In this document: positions 1 to 8,664 of the stretch, one piece after another
How positions within the stretch are numbered: position 1 is the stretch's first letter
Layout: each line of letters starts with the position of its first letter
Source: Myxococcales bacterium
GTDB taxonomy: Bacteria; Myxococcota_A; Polyangia; Haliangiales; Haliangiaceae
Direction: 5' to 3'
DNA: 64,000 bases
Assembly (NCBI GenBank): GCA_016707895.1
Contig: JADJGV010000006.1
Span: 310,001 to 374,000, forward strand
Translations under genes and position numbers: made by a program
Notes under the pieces: generated by a model
Databases searched by the model: none
The model's input: only the letters and a program-made list of their open reading frames with translations
Told to the model about the DNA's origin: nothing

Positions 1-2867
1 CGTTCGCCACCGCCTGCACCGGCAACGTCTGCATGCGCGCCGACGACACCTGCTACCAGGAGGTCGGCATCACCGGCCGCGCCCGCGGCGCCAACCTGTT
101 CGCCAGCCTGTCGCCCGGCACCGGCGGCGCGATGGACGTCTACGAGGTCGCCGGCGGCTACGCCACCTCGAACAACAACGGCCTCGCGCTCGGCCTGCTC
201 GGCGGCTTCCGGCCGGTAGGCACGCCGCGCGATCGCTGCGGCCCGGCGGCCACCGCGCCGGCCCGGGTCACGATCCCGCAGTCGGCGTTCTTCCAGGGCA
301 ACACCCGCCCCGACACCGGCGGCGCCTTCGGCCTGGCGTTCGGCCTGCACCAGAGCCAGGTCGACGAGCTGGCCTACAGCCTCTACGACGGCGGCCTCCT
401 GTGCCTGACCGTCGGCACCCGCACCGTCGACCTGCTCACCACCGACACGCTGGGCCTCATCGCGCCGTCGCTCGCCAACCTGCTCAGCAAGACCGGCGCG
501 GTGGCGGTGGGCCTGCGGCCCCAGGCGCCGCCGACGATGCTGCTGGGCGCCAACACCTTCACCACCGCGATGGACGGCACGGTGGCGGTCGACGAGCCGC
601 TGCTCGACATCAACTTCCGCGGCCTCGAGCTCGACTTCTTCGTGTCGATCGAGGACCAGTACGTCCGCATCTTCACGATCGTCACCGACCTGCACCTGCC
701 GCTGGGCATGCAGGTCAACGCCGCCGGCGAGCTCGAGCCGGTGTTCGGCGATCTGGCCGGCGCGTTCACCAACCTGTCGGTCAAGAACAGCGAGGCGCTC
801 ACCGAGGATCCGGCGCAGCTGGCGCTGCGGTTCCCGTCGCTGCTCGAGCTGGCCCTGCCCGGCCTGGCCGGCGGCCTGGGTTCGTTCGCGCTGCCGTCGC
901 TGGGCGGCCTCAACATCGAGGTCACCGACATCACCGCCGTCGACGGGAAGCAGTTCCTGGCGATCTTCGCCAACCTGGTGCCGGCGATGAAGGCGCTGCC
1001 GCCGGTCGAGACCGAGGCGCAGATCGACGACGTGATCCTGCCCGGCGCCGACGCGCTGGCCGATCCCGACCGCTGGAGCACTGAGGACGCGCCGCGGATC
1101 GCGCTGGCGCTGGGCGGCGACGCCCGCGACCTGGAGTGGTCGACCCGCGTCGACGACAGCCTGTGGTCGGCGTGGTCGCCGTACCCGACGCGGACGATCT
1201 CCAGCCGCACGCTGTGGCTGCCCGGCATCCACCGCGTCGAGGTGCGGGCCCGGATCCGCGGCCACGCCGAGTCGATCGACCCGACGCCGGTGGTGCTCGA
1301 GCTGCCGATCGCGCCCGAGCGCGGCAAGACCCGCGCCGGCTTCCACGGCGCGCCCGGCGAGGGCGGATGCAACTGCGCCACCGGCGGCCAGCCCGCCGAC
1401 GCGCTGCCGCTGGGCGCGGTCGCGCTGGGCCTGCTGCTGCGCCGCCGCCGCCGCCGGACGATCGATCGCCGCGCGCTGCGCCGGCTGGCCACCGCGGCGC
1501 TGGTGCTGGCGATCGGCGCGACCCTGCCGGCCTGCGACTGCGGCGGCACGCCGCCGTGCGGCAGCACCGACTGCCTGCCGGGCGAGGTCGCGGTCGGCAC
1601 GCTGGGCCGCTGGAACGGCGCCGCCACCGACGGCACCCGCACCGTGGTGTCGACCTACGACGCATTCCTCGGCGATCTGGTGCTGGTCGACGTCGCCGCC
1701 GACGGCACCCGCCGCTTCACCGCGATCGACGGCGTCCCCGACGAGACCCCGACCTACGATCCGGCGACCTACCGCGGCGGCGTCGCGACGCCGGGGCCCG
1801 ACGTCGGCTACCACACGTCGGTCGCGCTCAAGGGCGGCCTGGCCCGCGTCGCCTACCAGGACCACGACGCGCTCGCGCTGAAGTTCGCGATCGAGACCAG
1901 CGCGGGCGCGTGGAAGACCTACGTCGTCCAGGACGACACCGCCGCGGCGGTCGGCGCCTACGCCAGCCTGACCCTCGACGGCACCGGCGCCCCGGCCATC
2001 GCGTACCTGGCCGAGAACGTGCCGGCCGCGGGCGGCGCGCTCGAGACCCAGCTGCGGCTGGCCCGGGCCCGCACCGCCGATCCCGAGCAGTCGACCGACT
2101 GGACGCTGACCACCGTGGCCAGCGCGGTCGGCTCGTGCGCGGGCCGCTGCGCCTCGGGCGACGTGTGCCTGGCGCCGGCCGCCGACGGCGATCCCGAGAC
2201 CTGCGCGACGCCGGGCGGCGGCTGCCCGACCGCGTGCGCCGATGATCAGGCGTGCGTCGGCGGCGCCTGCCGCACCGCGATCCCGACGCCGACCGCCGGC
2301 GACCTGCCGCAGGGCACCGGGCTGTTCGTCAACCTGGTCACGCTGCCCGACGGCAAGCTGGCGATGGTGTTCTACGATCGCAGCCGCACCTCGCTGGTGA
2401 TGCTGGTCGAGGACGCGCCCGGCGCCGGCGCGTTCACCGAGACCGTCCTCGACGCGACCGGCGATCGCGGCATGTGGGCCAGCGCGCTGGTCGGCCCCGA
2501 CGGCGCGCTCCACGTCGCCTACCAGGACGCGCGCGCCGACACCGTGCACTACCTGAGCTGGAACGGCGCACCGAGCCCGAGCGAGCTGGTCGACGACGGC
2601 ACCCGGGCCGGCGATCGCACCCACCCCGTGGGCGCCGGCGCGACGGTGTTCCTGCGCGGCGGGGCGCCGGCGATCGCCTACCAGGACGCGGCCACCGCCG
2701 ATCTGGTGGTGGCGGCCAAGGCCGGCGCCGCCTGGGCGCCGGCCGCGGTGGCCTCGACCCGCACCCTCGACGGCTTCCACCTGGCCGCGGCCGGGGCGAC
2801 GCTGGCCTGGGACGCGCTCGATCCGACCAACCTGCCGCCGGGCAAGCTCGAGATCCAGCAGCAATAG
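1..2867 (+). CDS. MYXO-CTERM-type surface protein fused in frame to a Cys-rich lipoprotein-like protein (5' end outside window)
   Basis: The frame is open from base 3, so the true start lies upstream; about 954 residues are visible. The first half (to about 1350) is a secreted beta-rich protein of unknown function. It ends like a MYXO-CTERM sorting tail: GGCNC near 1362-1376, a hydrophobic stretch, and an Arg run near 1440-1459. No stop follows. The frame instead runs into a lipoprotein-like signal (hydrophobic stretch, then LPAC with Cys at 1533-1535) and a second domain. That domain has a Cys-rich, EGF-like segment near 2136-2280 and several AYQD motifs (about 1850, 2515 and 2685) that suggest beta-propeller-like repeats. 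Two adjacent genes that lost their boundary, or a real two-anchor fusion, would both explain this. The role is not recognised; a cell-surface location is likely. Confidence 0.75.
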   Translation, partial: FATACTGNVCMRADDTCYQEVGITGRARGANLFASLSPGTGGAMDVYEVAGGYATSNNNGLALGLLGGFRPVGTPRDRCGPAATAPARVTIPQSAFFQGNTRPDTGGAFGLAFGLHQSQVDELAYSLYDGGLLCLTVGTRTVDLLTTDTLGLIAPSLANLLSKTGAVAVGLRPQAPPTMLLGANTFTTAMDGTVAVDEPLLDINFRGLELDFFVSIEDQYVRIFTIVTDLHLPLGMQVNAAGELEPVFGDLAGAFTNLSVKNSEALTEDPAQLALRFPSLLELALPGLAGGLGSFALPSLGGLNIEVTDITAVDGKQFLAIFANLVPAMKALPPVETEAQIDDVILPGADALADPDRWSTEDAPRIALALGGDARDLEWSTRVDDSLWSAWSPYPTRTISSRTLWLPGIHRVEVRARIRGHAESIDPTPVVLELPIAPERGKTRAGFHGAPGEGGCNCATGGQPADALPLGAVALGLLLRRRRRRTIDRRALRRLATAALVLAIGATLPACDCGGTPPCGSTDCLPGEVAVGTLGRWNGAATDGTRTVVSTYDAFLGDLVLVDVAADGTRRFTAIDGVPDETPTYDPATYRGGVATPGPDVGYHTSVALKGGLARVAYQDHDALALKFAIETSAGAWKTYVVQDDTAAAVGAYASLTLDGTGAPAIAYLAENVPAAGGALETQLRLARARTADPEQSTDWTLTTVASAVGSCAGRCASGDVCLAPAADGDPETCATPGGGCPTACADDQACVGGACRTAIPTPTAGDLPQGTGLFVNLVTLPDGKLAMVFYDRSRTSLVMLVEDAPGAGAFTETVLDATGDRGMWASALVGPDGALHVAYQDARADTVHYLSWNGAPSPSELVDDGTRAGDRTHPVGAGATVFLRGGAPAIAYQDAATADLVVAAKAGAAWAPAAVASTRTLDGFHLAAAGATLAWDALDPTNLPPGKLEIQQQ

Positions 2868-2873
2868 CGCAGG

Positions 2874-2912
2874 AGCCGGAGCCGGTGCCGGTGCCGGAGC
2901 CGGTGCCGGAGC
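2874..2912. repeat. GC-rich hexanucleotide microsatellite
   Basis: Runs of GGAGCC and GGTGCC hexamers lie just after the stop codon of the first gene and before the palindrome array. The same hexamer class (NCTCCG/NCACCG on the other strand) recurs at 35015-35095, 41185-41203 and 47733-47783. Confidence 0.7.
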
Positions 2913-2917
2913 CCAAC

Positions 2918-2997
2918 CATCTCCCACGTGGGACGGCCTACCCATCTCCCACGTGGGACGCCGCGCCCATCTCCCACGTGGGACGCCGCGCCCATCC
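2918..2997. repeat. Three tandem 25-bp units, each with the perfect palindrome TCCCACGTGGGA
   Basis: The 12-bp palindrome sits at 2922-2933, 2947-2958 and 2972-2983, an exact 25-bp period. The array fills the space between two convergent genes (stops at 2867 and 3000). It could form bidirectional stem-loops or bind a dimeric protein. No T-tract follows, so a classic terminator is not shown. A perfect copy and two degenerate copies occur inside the HNH gene at 48.8-49.4 kb. Confidence 0.85.
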
Positions 2998-2999
2998 GC

Positions 3000-3860
3000 T
3001 CAGCCCCCGGCCAGCAGCACGATCACCATCGCGAACGCGGCCGCGGCCACCACCGCGGCCACCGCGATCGGCCAGCGCGGCGGGACGTCGACCGGGATGA
3101 CGGTGCCGGTGGTCTTGGTGTGGGTGTCGGCCACCAGCATGGCGGCGGCGCCGCCCAGCGCCGCGGCGGCGGGGTCGCGGTAGCGGATCGTGGTCTTGCC
3201 CAGCGTGATGATCGCGCCCTCGGACAGCACGACGCCGGGCTCGGCGATCGGCGCCAGCGCGCCGTTGACCCGGGTGCCGTTCTTCGACTCGAGGTCGCGC
3301 AGCCACGCGCCGTCGGCCCGGTGCTCGATCACCGCATGGCTGCGCGACAGGTCGGGATCGAGCACCACCCAGCCGCTGTCGCCGCGGCCGATCACCACGC
3401 GCGCCCCGACGCCGGGCAGCGCGATCCGCTGGCCCGCGGCGGGGCCGCCCTCGACGACCAGCTCGGGCGGCGGCGGCGACTGATCGCCGAGCAGGTCGCG
3501 CATCAGCTCGCGGGCCAAGGAGTCGGTGCGCGCAGCGTCGGCGTCGAGCGCCTGCGACCACGGCGCCACGACCAGGCGGGCCGGGCCGACCTGGATCGCC
3601 TTGCCGGTCACCACCACGGGCTGATCGACCGCGGCCGGCACGCCGTCGATCGTCACCCCGGGGGCCGCGGCGATGGCCACCACCCGGTCGCCCTCGCGGG
3701 TCAGGCGCAGCATCAGCGGCGCGACCCCGGGGTCGATCACGCGGACGTCGGCGGCCCGCCCCGACCCGCACAAGACCGGCGACACCAGCTCGAGCATGCG
3801 CTGGGGGGCGGTGCCGATCGTGACGGTGACCCGCAGCGCGCGGGCGGACGAGTCGCTCAT
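3000..3860 (-). CDS. FHA-domain protein with C-terminal membrane anchor
   Basis: 286 residues. A phosphopeptide-binding forkhead-associated domain spans about 150-240: VIGRG at 156-160, the conserved SRSH at 172-175, and SKNGTRVNG at 192-200. Residues 10-100 look like a second, degenerate FHA-like fold. One hydrophobic helix (about 265-284) ends the protein, giving a tail-anchored layout with FHA facing the cytoplasm. FHA domains read phosphothreonine marks left by Ser/Thr kinases, so a kinase partner is expected; none is adjacent (the nearest is at 53-56 kb). The ATG at 3860 is preferred over the GTG at 3878 because a GATACT box lies exactly at -12 to -7 of the ATG. Confidence 0.85.
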   Translation of the reverse strand: MSDSSARALRVTVTIGTAPQRMLELVSPVLCGSGRAADVRVIDPGVAPLMLRLTREGDRVVAIAAAPGVTIDGVPAAVDQPVVVTGKAIQVGPARLVVAPWSQALDADAARTDSLARELMRDLLGDQSPPPPELVVEGGPAAGQRIALPGVGARVVIGRGDSGWVVLDPDLSRSHAVIEHRADGAWLRDLESKNGTRVNGALAPIAEPGVVLSEGAIITLGKTTIRYRDPAAAALGGAAAMLVADTHTKTTGTVIPVDVPPRWPIAVAAVVAAAAFAMVIVLLAGG

Positions 3861-3866
3861 GGCCGG

Positions 3867-3872
3867 AGTATC
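3867..3872 (-). promoter_or_regulatory. -10 box GATACT for the FHA gene (leaderless spacing)
   Basis: The hexamer occupies -12 to -7 relative to the ATG at 3860, as expected if the transcript starts at or next to the start codon. Confidence 0.45.
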
Positions 3873-3968
3873 GGCCACTGCCGGCGGCGGTTGCTTGGCA
3901 AGTGTCGGATCCCGGGGTGCGCCAGGGCCGGCGGGGGCCCGCCGTGACTGCCGCCACCTCCGGGCCCC

Positions 3969-3997
3969 GCGACATCGCAGGCGTTTTGCCGCACAAT
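3969..3997 (+). promoter_or_regulatory. Candidate promoter GCGACA-N17-CACAAT (leaderless spacing)
   Basis: CACAAT at 3992-3997 lies 6 nt before the GTG at 4004, and GCGACA at 3969-3974 is 17 nt further upstream. The pair fits a sigma-70-type promoter with a leaderless message. Confidence 0.4.
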
Positions 3998-4003
3998 CGT
4001 CAG

Positions 4004-6592
4004 GTGCACCGCCTCGCGCTCACTGCCGCCTTGCTGGCGGGCCTGACCGAGGCCGCCTGCGCCGCGACCGTCAGCGGCCGGGTGTTCGTCGATCGCAACG
4101 GCGACCACGAGCGCCAGGCCGACGAGCCGGGCGTGGCGGGCGCGGTGGTGGCGCTGGACCGCGGCGCGTTCACCGTCACCGACGCCGACGGCACCTACCG
4201 CCTCGACGTCGCCGCCGCCGTCGGCATCGTCTGGGTCCGGGTGCCCGACGGCTACCGCCCCGGGCCAATCTGGAAGAACGCCGACGCCCCCGACCTCGAC
4301 CTGCCGCTGGTGGCGCTGACGGCGGCCGAGGCCGCGGCGCCGCTGACCTTCGTGGTCGCGGCCGACTCGCACACCAACACCATCGCCGCGACCGATCCCT
4401 GGGACGGCGGCGACCTCGCCGACGCGATCGACCAGGCGATCTCGCTGCCGACGCCGCCGCGGTTCTTCACGATCGTCGGCGACATCACCCAGGGCAACGC
4501 GCCCGATCAGTTCGAGCGGGTCCAGGCGGCGCTGGCCGGGGTCACGGTGCCGTGGGTGCCGGTGGCCGGCAACCACGACTGGTACGACGGCGGCACCACC
4601 TACCGCCGGTACTTCGGGCCCGACAACTACAGCTTCGACATCGGCAACCTGCACGTCGTGGTGTGGGACGCCAACCTGCCCGAGCCGACGCAGGTCGCGT
4701 TCTTCGCCGCCGATCTGGCCCGGGTCGATCCGGCGATGATCGTGGTCGGCCTGGGCCACGGCTCGCCGCGCGACGAGGTGGCCGATCAGCTGGCGGCGCT
4801 GGGCGTCGACTACCTGTTCACCGGTCACTGGCACGCCAACCGCCGGGTCGAGCGCACCGGGATGGTCGAGTGGGGCACCCAGACCCTGGTGATGGGCGGC
4901 ATCGACTCGTCGCCGGCCGGCTACCGCGTGATCACCTTCGACGGCGACACCCCGACGGTGGTGCACCGCGAGCGCCTGGTCGAGCCGCACCTGGGCCTGG
5001 TCACGCCGACGCCCGGCTCGTGCGCGCCGGCCGGCGGCTTCGACCTGCTGGCCGCCGCGGCGCTCGACGCCAGCGCCGCCGAGGTCACCGCGACGATTGA
5101 CTGCGGCGCGCCGATGACCTTGACCCCGGTGGGCGGCTGGACCTACCGCGGCGCGGTGCCGGCGCTGGCCGCGGGCACCCACGTCGTGCAGCTCCACGCC
5201 GCGACCCCGGCCGGCCGCACCGTCGACAAGACCGTGCGCTTCGAGGTGTGCGCCGCGGCCGACGCCACGCCGGCGATCGGCGCGTGGCCGCAGCTCGGCG
5301 GCGGGCCGGCGCACCAGGGCCGCCAGGCCGCGGCGATCGCGCCGCCGCTGACCACCCGCTGGACCACCGCGGTCGGCGGCGTGCTAGCGCTGGGCTCACC
5401 GGTGATCGCCGACGGCACGGTCGTGGTCAGCGTCGCCGATCGCGCCGCGGGCGACCAGGGCGGGCTGGTCGCGCTCGATCTGGTCACCGGCGCGATCAAG
5501 TGGCGCTACGTCACGCCGTACCCGCCGTCGAACGCGCCGGCGATCGCCGACGGCACGGTCGTGGTCGGGCTGGGCAACGGCGAGGTCCACGCGGTCGCGC
5601 TGGCCGACGGCGCGGCGCGCTGGACCCACGACGTCGCCGATGGCCTGCCGATGCTCGAGTCGTCCTTGTGGGCGGCGCCGACCGTCGCCGACGGCGTGGT
5701 CTACGTCGCGGTGCAGGGCAAGCTGGCGGCGCTCGACCTGACCACCGGCGACGAGCTGTGGAACCAGGATCGCGCGCCCGGCTACCCGTGGCTCGGGACG
5801 CTGGCGGCGATCGCCGTCGCCGACGGCACCGCGCTGGTCGCGTTCAACCGCGACGACGGCCTGACCGGCTGGAACGCGACCACCGGCGCGCCGCTGTGGG
5901 CCAACACCGGCGGCGCCACGGTGGCGATCAACGCCACGCCGATCGTCGACGGCGGCGTGCTGTACATGGTCAACGCCCGCGGCGAGGCCTCGGCCGCCGA
6001 GCTGGCCACCGGCCGGGTGCTGTGGACCCGGGGCACCACCGACGGCGGCTTCGACTGGGGCTACAGCGTCACCGCCGCGCCGGCGCTGGCCGACGGCCGG
6101 CTGTTCGTGCCGACGCAGTGGGACGATCTGGTCGCGCTCGACGCCGCCACCGGCGCCGAGCTGTGGCGCTACGCGACGCCGGGCGGCCCGCTCAACTTCG
6201 CCCACTACCGCTCCAGCCAGGCCGGCTTCGTCGCCAGCCCGGTGGTCACCGGCGATCGGGTGTGGGTCGGCCGCCCCGACGGCGTGCTGGCCGCGCTCGA
6301 CGCCGCCGACGGCGCCGAGCGGTTCACCGTCGAGCTCGGCGCGCCGATCGCCAGCGCGATCGCGGCCGCCGGCGGCTACCTGATCGTCGCCACCTACGAC
6401 GGCAGCGTCCACGCGCTGGCCACCGGCGTCGCCGCGCCGCCGTCGACGATGGCGCCGTGCGAGCCCGAGCCGCCGCCGGCCGAGGGCGGCTGCTGCTCGA
6501 CCGGCGAGCACGACGGGCCGGTCAGCGCGGCCGCGACGCTGGTGGTGGCGGCGTGGCTCGGGCGCCGGCGCCGCCGGGTCACTGCCCGCTGA
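4004..6592 (+). CDS. Secreted calcineurin-like phosphoesterase with PQQ-type beta-propeller and MYXO-CTERM-like tail
   Basis: 862 residues. A signal peptide (1-20, ending ACA) is followed by an SdrD-B-like or carboxypeptidase-regulatory beta domain (about 24-100). The metallophosphoesterase domain (about 113-355) has D121-x-H123, GD160, GNHD 189-192, GHG 251-253 and GHWH 274-277, so its metal ligands look complete. After a short linker domain, residues about 440-800 hold repeated PQQ/quinoprotein propeller blades (ADGTVVV, ALDAATGAELW). The end has a Cys-Cys motif, a hydrophobic helix and RRRRR, a MYXO-CTERM-like surface anchor. The GTG start at 4004 opens the signal peptide; an upstream in-frame ATG would add 34 non-hydrophobic residues. 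The substrate is unknown. The last 14 bases overlap the convergent gene. Confidence 0.9.
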   Translation: MHRLALTAALLAGLTEAACAATVSGRVFVDRNGDHERQADEPGVAGAVVALDRGAFTVTDADGTYRLDVAAAVGIVWVRVPDGYRPGPIWKNADAPDLDLPLVALTAAEAAAPLTFVVAADSHTNTIAATDPWDGGDLADAIDQAISLPTPPRFFTIVGDITQGNAPDQFERVQAALAGVTVPWVPVAGNHDWYDGGTTYRRYFGPDNYSFDIGNLHVVVWDANLPEPTQVAFFAADLARVDPAMIVVGLGHGSPRDEVADQLAALGVDYLFTGHWHANRRVERTGMVEWGTQTLVMGGIDSSPAGYRVITFDGDTPTVVHRERLVEPHLGLVTPTPGSCAPAGGFDLLAAAALDASAAEVTATIDCGAPMTLTPVGGWTYRGAVPALAAGTHVVQLHAATPAGRTVDKTVRFEVCAAADATPAIGAWPQLGGGPAHQGRQAAAIAPPLTTRWTTAVGGVLALGSPVIADGTVVVSVADRAAGDQGGLVALDLVTGAIKWRYVTPYPPSNAPAIADGTVVVGLGNGEVHAVALADGAARWTHDVADGLPMLESSLWAAPTVADGVVYVAVQGKLAALDLTTGDELWNQDRAPGYPWLGTLAAIAVADGTALVAFNRDDGLTGWNATTGAPLWANTGGATVAINATPIVDGGVLYMVNARGEASAAELATGRVLWTRGTTDGGFDWGYSVTAAPALADGRLFVPTQWDDLVALDAATGAELWRYATPGGPLNFAHYRSSQAGFVASPVVTGDRVWVGRPDGVLAALDAADGAERFTVELGAPIASAIAAAGGYLIVATYDGSVHALATGVAAPPSTMAPCEPEPPPAEGGCCSTGEHDGPVSAAATLVVAAWLGRRRRRVTAR

Positions 6593-8597
6593 AGCGCAGC
6601 TCGCCGACCGCGACGCCGACCGGCCCCTGGGCCGCGTAGGTCGTGGCCTCGGCGCTGGGCGGATCGATCGCCGCCTCGATCGTCAGCTCGTTGGTGCCGA
6701 CCGCGCCGACCACCGGCCACGCCACCATCGTCGCCGCGCCGATGGCCTGATCGACGACGACCTTGCCGTTCCACCGGACCACCACCGCCTTGGTGGTCGC
6801 GCCGGCGGCGAGGTTGGGCTTGAGCCACAAGGTCAGCGTGATCGGCTCGGGGATCAGGTTGGGCACCAGGAACGTCGCCGAGCGCGCGATCGTCCAGCGC
6901 ACGCCGCCCATCTCGGGCCGCCCCTTGGCGAAGCCGCGGATCGCGTACTCGTCCTGGCGCGGACTGCCGATGCGCCAGCTCTGAGGCTGCGCGCGCAGCT
7001 GCGCGGCGGTGTAGTCGATGCCCGGGAACCACGGGTAGTCGCCGACGATGTCGTCCCATGCTTGCAGCGGCACGTCGTGCTTCCACGCGAACCACGCCGA
7101 GGCCGGCAGCGCGAACGGGTTGCCGATCGCGCGGTACACCGGCGAGGCGATCGCGCGCATGGGCCCGCGCACCTTCTTGCAGCACGCCGGCGCGGCGCTG
7201 TACTGCGCGGGGCGGCCGCCGTGCAGCGGCCACACCTGCACCAGGTTCCACCACACGAACCAGCCCAGCCCGATCACCGCGAGCGGGTGGCCGATCGCGC
7301 GCGGCCACCGGGCCCGGCGCACCACGTCGGCGCCCAGCCGCAGCCAGCTGGCCAGCCCGACCACGAGCGGCATCGTCATCGAGCACAGCCGGCGCTGGCC
7401 GAAGCTCGCCGAGCCCCACCAGTCGAGGATGATCGCGTTGAAGTAGACCTGCAGCGCGACCGTGAGCAGGAGCCCGATGCCCACCATCCGCGCCTGCGCG
7501 TGCCAGCGCGGGCCGCGCCACACCAGCACGCCCAGGCCGAGCGCGCCGGCGTAAGCCAGCGGGTGGGTCGCGAACCAGCCGTTCTTCGACGCGAACAACA
7601 GCTCGAGCACCATCGGGTACCGCGGCCGGGTGTACTTCTCGCCCTGGGGCAACGACGTGAACTTCCCGTACATGTCGTTCCACGCCAGGAACTGCGGCGT
7701 CAGCACGATCACCGCGATCACCGCCATCGCGGTCGCGGCGATCGCGACCCGCGCGCGCCACCGCCACGGATCGGCGCCGGCCGGCGGCGCGCCGATGATC
7801 GCCAGCGCGGCCTCGAACGCGACGACGACGCCGAGCCCGAGCTCCTGGGTGCGCATCAGCGCGGCGACGCCGAGCAGGCCGCCCAGCAGCAGCACGCGCC
7901 GGCGATCCCAGCGGCCGATCGTCAGCGCCCACGCGGTCAGGAAGCCGGCGGCGCCGCCGGCGTCGAGCGCGTGGCTGTAGCTGGGCATGAACGTCGCGTA
8001 GTAGGTGACCGACGTGCCGAGCAGGATCGCGACCGCGGCGTAGGCCGGGCCCCAGCGCCCGCCGAGCAGCCGCCGCGCCAGCACCAGGCCCAGCCCGACC
8101 GCCAGCATCGCGGCCAGCGCGCTCGACGCGAACGCGATGCGCTGGTGCCACAGCGTGTAGCCGTGGAGCGGGATGCCGGCGCCGAAGACGTTGGCCACCA
8201 CCGCGGTGCCCTGGGCAGCGTAGATGAGCGGGATCCACACCAGCGGCGGGCCGATCGGGTGCGGGATCGTCGGGCGCACCTTCCACCCGCCGGGCGGGCC
8301 GAACGGATCGCCGAACCGGTTCAGGTCGTTGCGGAAGTCGAGATCGCCGTCGTAGGCCAGCGACCGCGCCATCAGATACATCAGGTGGCCGTCGCCGCGG
8401 GCCAGCACCGGGCGGTACACGCCGTCGCCGCGCGGGGTCTTGGGATCGCCGCCCATGTCCTTGTTGCAGCCGTACATCAGCGCGATGGCCAGGAAGCCGG
8501 CGGCCACCACCGCGCGAGCCCAGCCGAGCCCGGCGCCGAGGCGCACCAGCCAGCGCGCCGCGGCGCGGACGCGGGATCGGCGCGGGGCGTCGCTCAC
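6579..8597 (-). CDS. Polytopic GT-C-like membrane protein with C-terminal beta domain
   Basis: 672 residues. After a short basic N-terminus there are about ten hydrophobic helices, then a soluble, beta-rich C-terminal domain (from about residue 540). The layout resembles GT39/ArnT-type GT-C glycosyltransferases, which move sugars from polyprenyl-phosphate carriers to lipid or protein on the outer face of the inner membrane. Family assignment is by architecture; no diagnostic catalytic motif is certain. A TAGGAT box stands at -12 to -7 of the GTG start, so the message is probably leaderless. It is divergent from an AlkP-superfamily membrane enzyme, which suggests joint work on a surface glycan. 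Its 3' end overlaps the phosphoesterase gene by 14 bases. Confidence 0.8.
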   Translation of the reverse strand: MSDAPRRSRVRAAARWLVRLGAGLGWARAVVAAGFLAIALMYGCNKDMGGDPKTPRGDGVYRPVLARGDGHLMYLMARSLAYDGDLDFRNDLNRFGDPFGPPGGWKVRPTIPHPIGPPLVWIPLIYAAQGTAVVANVFGAGIPLHGYTLWHQRIAFASSALAAMLAVGLGLVLARRLLGGRWGPAYAAVAILLGTSVTYYATFMPSYSHALDAGGAAGFLTAWALTIGRWDRRRVLLLGGLLGVAALMRTQELGLGVVVAFEAALAIIGAPPAGADPWRWRARVAIAATAMAVIAVIVLTPQFLAWNDMYGKFTSLPQGEKYTRPRYPMVLELLFASKNGWFATHPLAYAGALGLGVLVWRGPRWHAQARMVGIGLLLTVALQVYFNAIILDWWGSASFGQRRLCSMTMPLVVGLASWLRLGADVVRRARWPRAIGHPLAVIGLGWFVWWNLVQVWPLHGGRPAQYSAAPACCKKVRGPMRAIASPVYRAIGNPFALPASAWFAWKHDVPLQAWDDIVGDYPWFPGIDYTAAQLRAQPQSWRIGSPRQDEYAIRGFAKGRPEMGGVRWTIARSATFLVPNLIPEPITLTLWLKPNLAAGATTKAVVVRWNGKVVVDQAIGAATMVAWPVVGAVGTNELTIEAAIDPPSAEATTYAAQGPVGVAVGELRFSGQ

Positions 8598-8603
8598 CGC
8601 GCC

Positions 8604-8609
8604 ATCCTA
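8604..8609 (-). promoter_or_regulatory. -10 box TAGGAT (leaderless spacing)
   Basis: Lies at -12 to -7 of the GTG at 8597. Confidence 0.45.
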
Positions 8610-8650
8610 CACGCGCGCCGCGCCGACGGGCGCGATGGGCGGCAGTCGCG

Positions 8651-8656
8651 TAGGAT
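8651..8656 (+). promoter_or_regulatory. -10 box TAGGAT for the divergent AlkP-superfamily gene
   Basis: Lies at -14 to -9 of the ATG at 8665, giving a 5' leader of only a few bases at most. Confidence 0.4.
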
Positions 8657-8664
8657 GGGCCGCG

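Noticed and set aside
2922..2983. CRISPR array
   Set aside because: Units are 25 bp with no unique spacers and no cas genes; it is a tandem palindrome array.
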